A DNA stretch of 6,013 bases from Deltaproteobacteria bacterium (GCA_029261905.1 JAJDAM010000717.1:1-6013); one strand, 5' to 3'. Positions 1 through 5,839 are shown, counted from the stretch's first letter. Numbers and translations: made by a program. The notes: a model not told the origin generated them from the letters alone.

Positions 1-527
1 CAGAACGTGTACAGCGTTTGCAGAAAGAACACCGTCACTGTGATGTCCGAATGCGCAAGAGCGCCGTTGCCCAGCATCATCGGCGAAAAGGTGTAGAGAT
101 ACACCGCGAGCAGTCCCGCCGAGTCGCCGGAGACCTCCCGAGCCCATAGAAAACAAAGCACGGCGCCCCACACGCTCAGCACGATGAACGGGATCCGACT
201 GACGAACCGAACCGTCCCGGCCGAGGGGCTCGCTCGACTGCGGAGCCGACGACTCACAGACCGGTCGCGTTCCAGATCTTCGAGATCGAAGAACAACAGC
301 GGGACGCTGGCCAGGTGATAGGCGAGTGGGGGGTGAAGATTCAAGGTCGAGGCGAAGTGGTAGTCGCCGCTGGCCCACAGGTAGAGGCCGGTGCCGACAT
401 AGTGTGGCTCGTCAGCCGTGAGCGACTTCTCGTAGGCGGTGTGGGAAAGCCGAGCCGCAAAGATCCCCAGCAGAACGACCAGCAGGATCCACAGGGCCGG
501 TCCAGGCCATCGCAGGAATCGAGACAC
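1..527 (-). CDS. GT39-family (ArnT/PMT-like) membrane glycosyltransferase, N-terminal part
   Basis: The first 175 codons of a minus-strand gene are visible and the rest lies off the left edge. The protein begins with a short basic stretch and a membrane anchor (about residues 10-26, ALWILLVVLLGIFAA). An outer-face loop with TADEPHY (37-43) and NLHPPL (63-68) follows, then further hydrophobic segments (about 112-128 and 138-153) and HSDI (159-162). An acidic DE pair after the first helix, followed by a HPPL-type motif, is typical of GT-C enzymes of the ArnT/PMT (GT39) class. In that class the acidic residue acts in catalysis and the donor is a polyprenyl-phosphate sugar. The GTG at 525-527 is chosen because an in-frame TGA lies two codons upstream (531-533), so no earlier start is possible; no strong Shine-Dalgarno precedes it. 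It is divergent from a polyprenol-phosphate-mannose synthase-like gene, which could supply its donor. The acceptor (protein, lipid A or glycan) cannot be told from this fragment. Confidence 0.85.
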   Translation of the reverse strand, partial: MSRFLRWPGPALWILLVVLLGIFAARLSHTAYEKSLTADEPHYVGTGLYLWASGDYHFASTLNLHPPLAYHLASVPLLFFDLEDLERDRSVSRRLRSRASPSAGTVRFVSRIPFIVLSVWGAVLCFLWAREVSGDSAGLLAVYLYTFSPMMLGNGALAHSDITVTVFFLQTLYTF

Positions 528-587
528 GGATCAAGCTACCTGATTGCCGTCGACTGTGCTCCGGCGAACTGACTCCGCGCCGGAAGC

Positions 588-607
588 CCGCGCGAAAAGT
601 CGCGCGG
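588..607. repeat. GC-rich inverted repeat in the divergent intergenic region
   Basis: CCGCGCG (588-594) and CGCGCGG (601-607) are a perfect 7-bp inverted repeat around a 6-nt AAAAGT loop. An overlapping alternative, GTCGC-GCG-GCGAC, occupies 599-611. No T-tract follows, and the genes on both sides point away, so a terminator does not fit. It could be an operator for one or both divergent glycosyltransferase genes, or a chance product of high GC content. I found no convincing -35/-10 pair in 528-652 on either strand. Confidence 0.35.
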
Positions 608-652
608 CGACTCGGCACCCTTTCTCAACCATCCGCTACCTTTGCCAGCGCG

Positions 653-1405
653 ATGCGCGCAATTGTGATCCTACCGAGTTACAACGAGGCTGAAAACGTC
701 CTGTTGCTGAGCGCCGATGTCCTGTCTCGGGATCGGGCGCTGGATGTGGTAGTCGTCGACGACAACAGCCCGGATGGCACCGCCGATCTGGTCAGCGGCG
801 CGATGGAGGACGAGCCTCGACTGCATCTCGTCAAGCGCTCCGGCAAGTTGGGTCTGGGATCTGCCTACCAAGCCGGTTTCACGTTCGGGCTGGAGCACGG
901 GTACGACCTGATCATCACGATGGACTGTGACTACAGCCATCACCCAAAGCACCTGCCGCAGTTTCTCGAATCCATCGAGCAGGGCAACGACATGGTGATC
1001 GGCTCGCGCTACGTCCCCGGTGGCGGCATCAGTAATTGGCCGAAGCGACGCCGATTGCTGTCACGTTTCGCCAATTTCTACACCCGGCTACTGCTCCGCA
1101 TCCCGGTCCACGACTGTACGGCCGGCTATCGATGCTACACGCGCGAGGTACTCGAGACCGTCGACCCTTCGGCGATACGCTCTTCGGGCTATGCGTTCCT
1201 CGAAGACATGGTGATGCGTGTCCACCGCGCTGGATTCCGGATCCACGAGGTTCCGATCATCTTCGAAGACCGCACGCGCGGAGCGTCGAAGATCAACCAC
1301 TCCGAGATCTACCTCGCCGCCTGGCACGTGCTGAGGACCGCCTTCAGCGGCCCAGCAGTCACTCGCCGCGTCAATGCGAGATCGGACACCACCGCATCGC
1401 AGTGA
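653..1405 (+). CDS. Polyprenol monophosphomannose synthase-like glycosyltransferase (GT2, Dpm1-like)
   Basis: This 250-residue protein matches the catalytic domain of dolichol/polyprenol-phosphate mannose synthases. These enzymes move mannose from GDP-mannose to a polyprenyl phosphate at the cytoplasmic membrane face. Visible motifs in order are LPSYNEAEN (7-15), VDDNSPDGTA (35-44), the metal-binding DxD as DCD (91-93) with SHHP (95-98), GSRYVPGGG (117-125) with NWP (128-130), DCTAGYR (154-160), GYAFLED (179-185), EVPIIF (199-204) and RTRGASK (207-213). It has no C-terminal membrane helices or GtrA-like domain, so it is the short, peripheral form of the family; the last 20 or so residues look non-conserved. 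The ATG at 653 begins the first family motif almost at once. There is no recognisable Shine-Dalgarno before it, so it may be leaderless or weakly initiated. It is divergent from a GT39 enzyme that could consume its product, and ends 22 bp from the convergent recG stop. Mannose specificity is inferred from the family; glucose is possible. Confidence 0.93.
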   Translation: MRAIVILPSYNEAENVLLLSADVLSRDRALDVVVVDDNSPDGTADLVSGAMEDEPRLHLVKRSGKLGLGSAYQAGFTFGLEHGYDLIITMDCDYSHHPKHLPQFLESIEQGNDMVIGSRYVPGGGISNWPKRRRLLSRFANFYTRLLLRIPVHDCTAGYRCYTREVLETVDPSAIRSSGYAFLEDMVMRVHRAGFRIHEVPIIFEDRTRGASKINHSEIYLAAWHVLRTAFSGPAVTRRVNARSDTTASQ

Positions 1406-1413
1406 CTGTTCCA

Positions 1414-1444
1414 CCCTTACCCCTCTGCTACCCCACCCCCACCC
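1414..1444 (-). other. G-quadruplex-forming motif across the recG stop codon
   Basis: Read on the minus strand, five G-runs (3, 5, 4, 4 and 3 bases) are separated by loops of 1, 1, 7 and 3 bases, which meets the classic four-run G-quadruplex rule. The 7-base loop is TAGCAGA, so the recG TAG stop codon lies inside it. The upstream runs encode the last RecG residues WVGVG. The motif is in the sense strand of recG mRNA and is C-rich in the transcript of the convergent glycosyltransferase. Another G6 run lies upstream in recG (1457-1462). No ordinary hairpin-plus-U terminator is visible in this convergent junction. The motif is seen directly; folding and function are inferred. Confidence 0.6.
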
Positions 1445-3947
1445 ACTCCAAGCGTTCCCCCCAGCGAGCGGCTACCGCGCGGGCCAATGCTGGCGACCGC
1501 GCCAGTCCCGGATCGCTCCGAACTTGCTCGATCGCCGCTTCTCGCGCAGTTGCGATGTGGCGAACATCGCGCACCAGATCGGCGATCTTGAGATCGGGTA
1601 GCCGGCCGTGCTGCTGTGTCCCCAGGAATTCTCCGGGGCCGCGGATGCGAAGGTCGGCTTCTGCAATGGCAAAGCCATCGCTGGATTCGAGCAGTGCCGT
1701 GAGGCGCGCTTCGCTGTCCTGGGACGCGGACCGGGCAACCAACACGCAGGTACCCGGCGCCTTGCCGCGGCCGACCCGACCGCGTAGCTGGTGAAGCTGC
1801 GCGAGACCGAAACGTTCGGCGTGCTCGACGATCATCAGCGTGGCATTCGGAACATCGACACCGACCTCGATCACCGTGGTCGACACCAGGACCTGGGTCT
1901 CGCCGCGAGCGAAGCGGGCCATCGTCGCTCGTCGTGATTCGGCGTCCATCTGCCCGTGCACCAAGTCCACGGCGACGTCTGGAAATGCGGTTCGGATCTT
2001 CAGCATGGATTCGGTGGCGGCCCGCAGGTCGATCTTTTCCGACTCGGCGACCAACGGGTACACCACGTAGGCTTGCTCGCCGCGATCCACGGCCGCTCGA
2101 AGGCGGTCTGTCGCCTGTTGCCCTTCCCCACTGCGCAGCAACAGCGTGGTGGCGGGCGTTCGACCGGCCGGCAGCTCGTCGATGACCGAAAGGTCGAGAT
2201 CTCCGTACAGAGTCAATGCCAGCGTCCGTGGAATGGGCGTCGCGGTCATCACCAACGTGTGTGGGACAGTGTCGCCCAGCGCTTTGGCCGACAAGGCCGC
2301 GCGCTGCCGAACGCCGAAGCGGTGCTGCTCGTCGATGACGACGAACGCGAGCTTTCCGAATTCGACGCTTTGTTGAAACAACGCGTGGGTACCGACCACC
2401 AGATCGATCTCGCCGGCCGCCAGCGCCTGCCGCGTCTGTTCCGCTTCGTCCCGCGACACCGAAGCCGTCAACCGCGCCACCCGAAACGACCCCTCGACAG
2501 TCTCCGCCAGCATGTTCAACGTGATCTCGTGCTGTTCAGCGAGCAATTCGGTTGGCGCCATCATGGCCGTCTGGCAACCGGCTTCCGCAACCGCGACGGC
2601 CGCGAGAAATGCCACGACGGTCTTGCCACAACCGACGTCCCCTTCCAACAGCCGACTCATCGGATGGGATCGTCCGAGGTCCGCCATGATTTCCCGACGC
2701 ACCCGATCCTGAGCCGACGTCAACTCGAAGGGAAGCCGTGCCATCGATCGCGCGGCTTCGCGACCGGGTGCGACCGCGATTCCCGGCTGCGAATCCCGCC
2801 CGGCGCGCCGCAACACCAGCCCCAGCTCCAGCAAGTACAATTCTTCGAGTGCCAGCCGTGTACGTGCCGGCGAAGTGCGTTCGATCAACGCATCGACATC
2901 GGCTTCTACACCGGGAAGATGCAGTTCGCGAAGCGACTGTGACGGAGGCGGAAGCCGCAGCTGCGCGCATAGGGGTGCGGGCAGATAGCCGGGTACGAAA
3001 TCCGCGTATCGCTCGACCGCCAGCGCGATCGCCCTCCGCAGCCCGCGAGCGTGGAGCCCCTCGGGTGTCGCGTAGTCTGGGACGATGCGACGAGTGCCTT
3101 CCAACTGGGCATCGCTGAATGCTGTCGGTGCGTCGGCGTCCGTCTGGCCCTCGGCCACTACCGAGGCACTCGCAGCCTCCGCGTCGCTGCCTGGCTCCGA
3201 CAGGACGACGACTTCGGGATGCGAGAGTTCCTTGTCGAACCGGTAGCGCTTGACGTCACCGCTGATGAGCAACAATGCGTCTTTGCGCACCTGTTTGGCC
3301 AGCGACTCGCCGCCTCGAAACCATTTCAGCGATACAGAGCCCGTTTCATCGCCGACCCGTGCCTCGAAAACACGACCCCCGAAACGACCGCGGCGGGAGG
3401 AGAACGACGCGCCCAATACCCTCGCGACGAAACTGGCGCGGCGCCCGACTTCGAGGTCGCCCACCGTCGCGAGACTGCGTCGGTCTTCGTAGCTCGCCGG
3501 CAGATAGAACAGCAGATCAGCAATCGTGCTGAGCCCGCGGCGCCCCAACGATTTGGCCCGCTTTTTGCCAAACCCGGGAAGTACGCTGGGCGACTGGGCG
3601 AGCTGGGCTTCAGACCACTCCGTGGTGGCCATGGGAGACAGCTGCTGCCGAGCTGCCGCTAGCGCCACAACGAGCGGATCCGAACCCTCGGCGTTCGAAT
3701 CAGGGCCGGAATCAGGGCCGGAGTCAGAATCCGCAGCGGATTCCAACGCCAGAAAGTCGTCCGCAATCCCAGCCAGCGATTGCTTCAGATCCGGCGGAAT
3801 CGACATCTCGCAGATTCGCTGCAACCCGATGGCGACCGTTCGCGGCAGATCGCGGATTCGCGACAGCCTCGCATAGTCGTCCTGGGCGGCGAACTCGAGT
3901 GGACGCAGCACTTCCAGCATCGCGGATTGAAACGGGCTCGCGCCCAC
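1428..3947 (-). CDS. recG: ATP-dependent DNA helicase RecG
   Basis: RecG is a superfamily 2 helicase that remodels stalled replication forks, Holliday junctions, D-loops and R-loops. All core motifs are present (numbered from the GTG at 3947): Q-motif-like FELTSAQ about 407-413, Walker A GDVGCGKT 436-443, APTELLAEQH 464-473, DEQH box 539-542, TATPIPRT 568-575, STTVIEVGVDVPNA about 689-702, QLRGRVGRG 720-728, and the RecG-specific RGPGEFLGTQQHG 769-781. The wedge/OB region covers about 145-290, entered through LPGFGKKRA and LPASYEDRR. The protein has 839 residues against 693 in E. coli. The excess is a helical N-terminal extension with an acidic DSGP-repeat linker (about 68-90) and an Ala/Asp-rich insertion in the wedge (about 250-286). 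The frame opens at a GTG at 3956, but the GTG at 3947 is preferred because GAGGTGA sits 5 nt before it. The stop is 22 bp from a convergent glycosyltransferase gene. There is no sign of operon partners. Confidence 0.97.
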   Translation of the reverse strand: MGASPFQSAMLEVLRPLEFAAQDDYARLSRIRDLPRTVAIGLQRICEMSIPPDLKQSLAGIADDFLALESAADSDSGPDSGPDSNAEGSDPLVVALAAARQQLSPMATTEWSEAQLAQSPSVLPGFGKKRAKSLGRRGLSTIADLLFYLPASYEDRRSLATVGDLEVGRRASFVARVLGASFSSRRGRFGGRVFEARVGDETGSVSLKWFRGGESLAKQVRKDALLLISGDVKRYRFDKELSHPEVVVLSEPGSDAEAASASVVAEGQTDADAPTAFSDAQLEGTRRIVPDYATPEGLHARGLRRAIALAVERYADFVPGYLPAPLCAQLRLPPPSQSLRELHLPGVEADVDALIERTSPARTRLALEELYLLELGLVLRRAGRDSQPGIAVAPGREAARSMARLPFELTSAQDRVRREIMADLGRSHPMSRLLEGDVGCGKTVVAFLAAVAVAEAGCQTAMMAPTELLAEQHEITLNMLAETVEGSFRVARLTASVSRDEAEQTRQALAAGEIDLVVGTHALFQQSVEFGKLAFVVIDEQHRFGVRQRAALSAKALGDTVPHTLVMTATPIPRTLALTLYGDLDLSVIDELPAGRTPATTLLLRSGEGQQATDRLRAAVDRGEQAYVVYPLVAESEKIDLRAATESMLKIRTAFPDVAVDLVHGQMDAESRRATMARFARGETQVLVSTTVIEVGVDVPNATLMIVEHAERFGLAQLHQLRGRVGRGKAPGTCVLVARSASQDSEARLTALLESSDGFAIAEADLRIRGPGEFLGTQQHGRLPDLKIADLVRDVRHIATAREAAIEQVRSDPGLARSPALARAVAARWGERLEWVGVG
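3697..3732 (-). repeat. 12-bp in-frame tandem repeat in recG
   Basis: Two perfect adjacent copies of GAATCAGGGCCG (plus-strand reading, 3697-3708 and 3709-3720) are followed by a degraded third unit (3721-3732). The unit is a multiple of three and encodes DSGP-DSGP-DSN in the acidic linker between RecG's N-terminal helical domain and its helicase body. Copy number could change without breaking the frame. Confidence 0.8.
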
Positions 3948-3952
3948 GCAGA

Positions 3953-3959
3953 TCACCTC
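3953..3959 (-). promoter_or_regulatory. Shine-Dalgarno that decides the recG start
   Basis: Minus-strand GAGGTGA lies 5 nt ahead of the GTG at 3945-3947. It contains the alternative upstream GTG (3954-3956), which has no good Shine-Dalgarno of its own. This favours the shorter protein by three residues. An ATG at codon 13 of the longer frame (3918-3920) lacks a comparable site. Confidence 0.6.
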
Positions 3960-4079
3960 GTCGGTGGAACGCTACTGTGAGTCATCGATCCAGTACGCGG
4001 CCCGATTCATACCACCCGAGGATACCGCGCCGCCGCCGCGCCGCAGGAATCGACTGTGGTAGCGTCGCGTGTGAGTGGC

Positions 4080-4131
4080 TGCGATCGGCCCGATTCGGTC
4101 GCAGTGCGTGGCAGAAGCATCTGCGGGCCAC
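4080..4131 (+). other. Possible structured 5' leader of the VOC-permease operon
   Basis: Two consecutive hairpins can be drawn. In the first, TGCGATCGG (4080-4088) pairs with TCGGTCGCA (4095-4103), giving 9 pairs that include two G-U wobbles and a 6-nt loop. In the second, GCAGA (4111-4115) pairs with TCTGC (4120-4124) around AGCA, and is extended by GTG (4108-4110) with CAC (4129-4131) across a 4-nt bulge. There is no U-tract, so no terminator is supported, and I recognise no known riboswitch. In GC-rich DNA such pairing can arise by chance. No clear promoter is visible in the 227-bp gap. Confidence 0.25.
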
Positions 4132-4167
4132 TCGCCAGAGAGAATGCGAGGCACTCGCAAGAGAGAA
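4129..4167 (+). repeat. Pair of 16-nt direct repeats upstream of the VOC gene
   Basis: CACTCGCCAGAGAGAA (4129-4144) and CACTCGCAAGAGAGAA (4152-4167) differ at one position and start 23 bp apart, roughly two helical turns. They end 6 bp before the GGAGG ribosome-binding site. The placement could suit tandem binding of a DNA-binding or RNA-binding regulator, or it may be a local duplication. The purine-rich AGAGAGAA part may also help ribosome loading. Confidence 0.6.
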
Positions 4168-4173
4168 AAAGAC

Positions 4174-4180
4174 GGAGGTG
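4174..4180 (+). promoter_or_regulatory. Strong Shine-Dalgarno of the VOC gene
   Basis: GGAGGTG lies just upstream of the ATG at 4184, with 5 nt between GGAGG and the start. It fixes the start there although the reading frame is open back to 3899. An in-frame GTG at 4178-4180 overlaps the site and is therefore unlikely to be used. Confidence 0.8.
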
Positions 4181-4183
4181 AGC

Positions 4184-4558
4184 ATGAGTTCCCCCGACGA
4201 TCGTCCGCCTGTCTGGATCGGTCACACCATACTGCCCACCCGCGACCTCTCCGGGACCCACGAATTCATGATCCAATTGGGAATGCGTGCGATCGCGGAT
4301 GGCGACACGTTCGCAGTCCTCGAACTTCGCGGCGGCACGCACCTCGTCGTTCTCCAGTCCGATTCTGCGGACATCGGTCCAGTGCCATTCGATCTGATGG
4401 TCGAGGACATCGACGTGACCCATCGGAATTTCGTCGAGCAGGGCATCCGAACATCCGAGATCGAACCGGGTACCATTCATCGCTCGTTCACGGTCACGTC
4501 TCCGGCCGGGCACGTCGTCACGTTCAATTCCACACACGTGTCGGACCGACCTGTCTGA
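4184..4558 (+). CDS. Small VOC-fold (glyoxalase/bleomycin-resistance superfamily) protein
   Basis: The product is a 124-residue soluble protein with the pattern of a single vicinal-oxygen-chelate domain made of two beta-alpha-beta-beta-beta modules. The first is about residues 11-60 (IGHTILPTRDLSGTHEFMIQ, then FAVLELRGGTHLVVL). The second is about 66-117 (PVPFDLMVEDID, RNFVEQGI, FTVTSPAGHVVTF). H14 is where the first metal ligand usually lies. The two second-module ligands seem lost: the His usual before the second-module AFxVDD pattern reads as Pro68, and the Glu four residues after the DPxG-type glycine reads as Thr113. That argues for a binding protein or a non-standard metal site over a glyoxalase or dioxygenase, and no substrate can be assigned. 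It leads an apparent operon, with 23 bp to the ABC permease start. The fold assignment is fairly safe; the ligand assignments are by eye. Confidence 0.82.
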   Translation: MSSPDDRPPVWIGHTILPTRDLSGTHEFMIQLGMRAIADGDTFAVLELRGGTHLVVLQSDSADIGPVPFDLMVEDIDVTHRNFVEQGIRTSEIEPGTIHRSFTVTSPAGHVVTFNSTHVSDRPV

Positions 4559-4581
4559 GAATCGCGCACGCGGGGGTTCCG

Positions 4582-5796
4582 TTGGGGATTTTCAAAATTG
4601 CGTGGAGGAATGTGTGGCGCAATCAGCGCCGCACGATCGTGACGATCGGCGCGATGAGCCTGGCCCTCACGGTGATGATCTTGTACGCGGGGCTCATGGC
4701 CGGGTACCTCGAGGCGATGGAACGCAACATCCTCGAACTCGAGGTCGGAGATCTACAGATCTTTCCGATCGAATATCGCGACAACCCCTCCATCTACACG
4801 CGAATCGATCACCCCGAAGCGCTACTGGCCCCGCTGCGGGAGAAGGGTTTCGACGCGACCGCCCGGCTTCTGGCTTACGGCATGGTCGCGGCCGGTGACG
4901 CCTCTGCTGGCGTTTCCTTTCGCGGTATCGACATCGCTCAGGACGCGGAGGTCAGCGAAATCCACAACGAAATCGCCGCGGGCAGCTGGCTGGACAAGAG
5001 CGACCCCAACGGAGTCGTGATCGGGCGGCGCCTGGCACGGATCCTCGATGCCGACCCGGGCGCTGAACTCGTCGTTCTGACCCAGGGCGCCGATGGGGCC
5101 ATGGCATACGACTTGTTCACGGTGCGCGGAATCTTGCGCGGCGTCGGGGATGCGACCGACCGCGGCGGCGTATTCGTCGACATCGATGTACTGCGCGAGC
5201 TGCTCGTCGTCCCGGGCGGCGTGCATCAGATCATCGTCCGACGACCCGAGCACCTCGAACTCGATGCCGCCGCGCAGATCGTGCGCGCCCTTGCGGTCGA
5301 CCGCGATGTAAAGACGTGGCGACAATTGCTCCCCACGCTGGCGTCCCTACTCGATTCGGCGCAGAGCGTCATCGTCGCCATGTTCGTGATCGTCTACATC
5401 GCGATCGGAATTCTGATTCTGAATGCGATGTTGATGGCGGTGTTCGAGCGGGTCCAGGAAATCGGGGTCCTCAAGGCGATCGGCGCCGGACCACTCGACG
5501 TCCTGCGGTTGATCGTGGTCGAATGTGCGATTCAGACAGGTATCGCGGTTGCGATCGGTGTAGCCATCAGCATCCCGTCGATTGCGTACCTGGCCGAAAC
5601 CGGTCTCGATCTGCAATCGCTTGCGGGGCTCACGATGATGGGAATCGCGATGGATCCGATTTGGAGAGCCACCGTATCACCCGGCGTATTCGCAATGCCG
5701 ATTGTGGTGCTGGTCTCGATCGTCTCCATGGCTGTGCTCTATCCAGCCTTGAAAGCGGCCTTGATCGAGCCGGTTGCAGCCATGCGGCATCAGTAA
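4582..5796 (+). CDS. FtsX/MacB-type ABC transporter permease (LolC/E-like)
   Basis: The product is a 404-residue inner-membrane protein with the four-helix FtsX/MacB layout. It has a short cytoplasmic leader with AWRNVWRNQRR (7-17), TM1 about 18-43, and a periplasmic domain about 44-262. TM2 is about 262-287, followed by the cytoplasmic ERVQEIGVLKAIGAGPLDV stretch (289-307) that in this family couples to the ATPase. TM3 is about 309-337 and TM4 about 370-392, with a PALKAALIEPVAAMR tail. These permeases are mechanotransmission subunits for lipoprotein trafficking, export or cell-envelope work; the substrate cannot be read here. The open frame extends far upstream, but family-like sequence begins at LGIFKIAWRN, so the TTG at 4582 is chosen; a G-run (4572-4576) 5 nt upstream is the only ribosome-binding candidate. 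It lies 23 bp after the VOC gene and 43 bp before a second permease with a similar N-terminus. No ATPase gene is in view. Confidence 0.92.
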   Translation: MGIFKIAWRNVWRNQRRTIVTIGAMSLALTVMILYAGLMAGYLEAMERNILELEVGDLQIFPIEYRDNPSIYTRIDHPEALLAPLREKGFDATARLLAYGMVAAGDASAGVSFRGIDIAQDAEVSEIHNEIAAGSWLDKSDPNGVVIGRRLARILDADPGAELVVLTQGADGAMAYDLFTVRGILRGVGDATDRGGVFVDIDVLRELLVVPGGVHQIIVRRPEHLELDAAAQIVRALAVDRDVKTWRQLLPTLASLLDSAQSVIVAMFVIVYIAIGILILNAMLMAVFERVQEIGVLKAIGAGPLDVLRLIVVECAIQTGIAVAIGVAISIPSIAYLAETGLDLQSLAGLTMMGIAMDPIWRATVSPGVFAMPIVVLVSIVSMAVLYPALKAALIEPVAAMRHQ

Positions 5797-5797
5797 C

Positions 5798-5839
5798 GAC
5801 TCGAACGATCGATTACAATCGCGCAACGGAGAACGAGTC
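5798..5839 (+). other. Inverted repeat enclosing the second permease's ribosome-binding site
   Basis: GACTCG (5798-5803) and CGAGTC (5834-5839) are perfect complements flanking the whole inter-permease gap. Inside them lie a small CGATT-AC-AATCG inverted repeat (5810-5821) and the GGAG ribosome-binding site (5828-5831). In RNA the outer stem would abut the ATG at 5840 and could couple translation of the second permease to the first. The stem is short and may be chance. Confidence 0.25.

Noticed and set aside
315..572. 85-codon plus-strand open frame over the GT39 gene
   Set aside because: The opposite strand encodes a continuous membrane protein with GT39 motifs; this frame is its shadow.
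637..642. TACCTT as a -10 element for the GT2 gene
   Set aside because: It has only a partial match to TATAAT and no -35 at suitable spacing; a leaderless start cannot be claimed from this alone.
1406..1427. Intrinsic terminator between the convergent GT2 and recG genes
   Set aside because: No GC hairpin followed by a T-run is present on either strand; only the G-rich motif stands out.
1036..1794. 252-codon plus-strand open frame spanning the end of the GT2 gene and recG
   Set aside because: It overlaps two well-supported genes in other frames, is Arg/Pro/Ser-rich, and has no domain pattern.
1956..2942. 328-codon plus-strand open frame opposite recG
   Set aside because: It is antisense to the RecG helicase core, its product is low-complexity and rich in Arg/Gln/His, and it has no family motifs. 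High GC makes such shadows common.
4006..4012. Minus-strand TATGAAT as a recG -10 box
   Set aside because: No acceptable -35 element lies 16-18 bp upstream on that strand; the upstream sequence is GC-only repeats.
3899..4183. Upstream extension of the VOC frame back to an ATG at 3899
   Set aside because: It would overlap the divergent recG start, the translated part is not VOC-like, and the strong GGAGG site points to the ATG at 4184.
4007..4537. 176-codon minus-strand open frame opposite the VOC gene
   Set aside because: It is antisense to a gene with clear family pattern and a strong Shine-Dalgarno, and has no recognisable domain of its own.
4075..4581. Upstream extension of the permease frame to a GTG at 4075
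   Set aside because: It would run through the VOC gene in another frame, lacks a ribosome-binding site, and the permease family normally begins at the GIFKIAWRN region.
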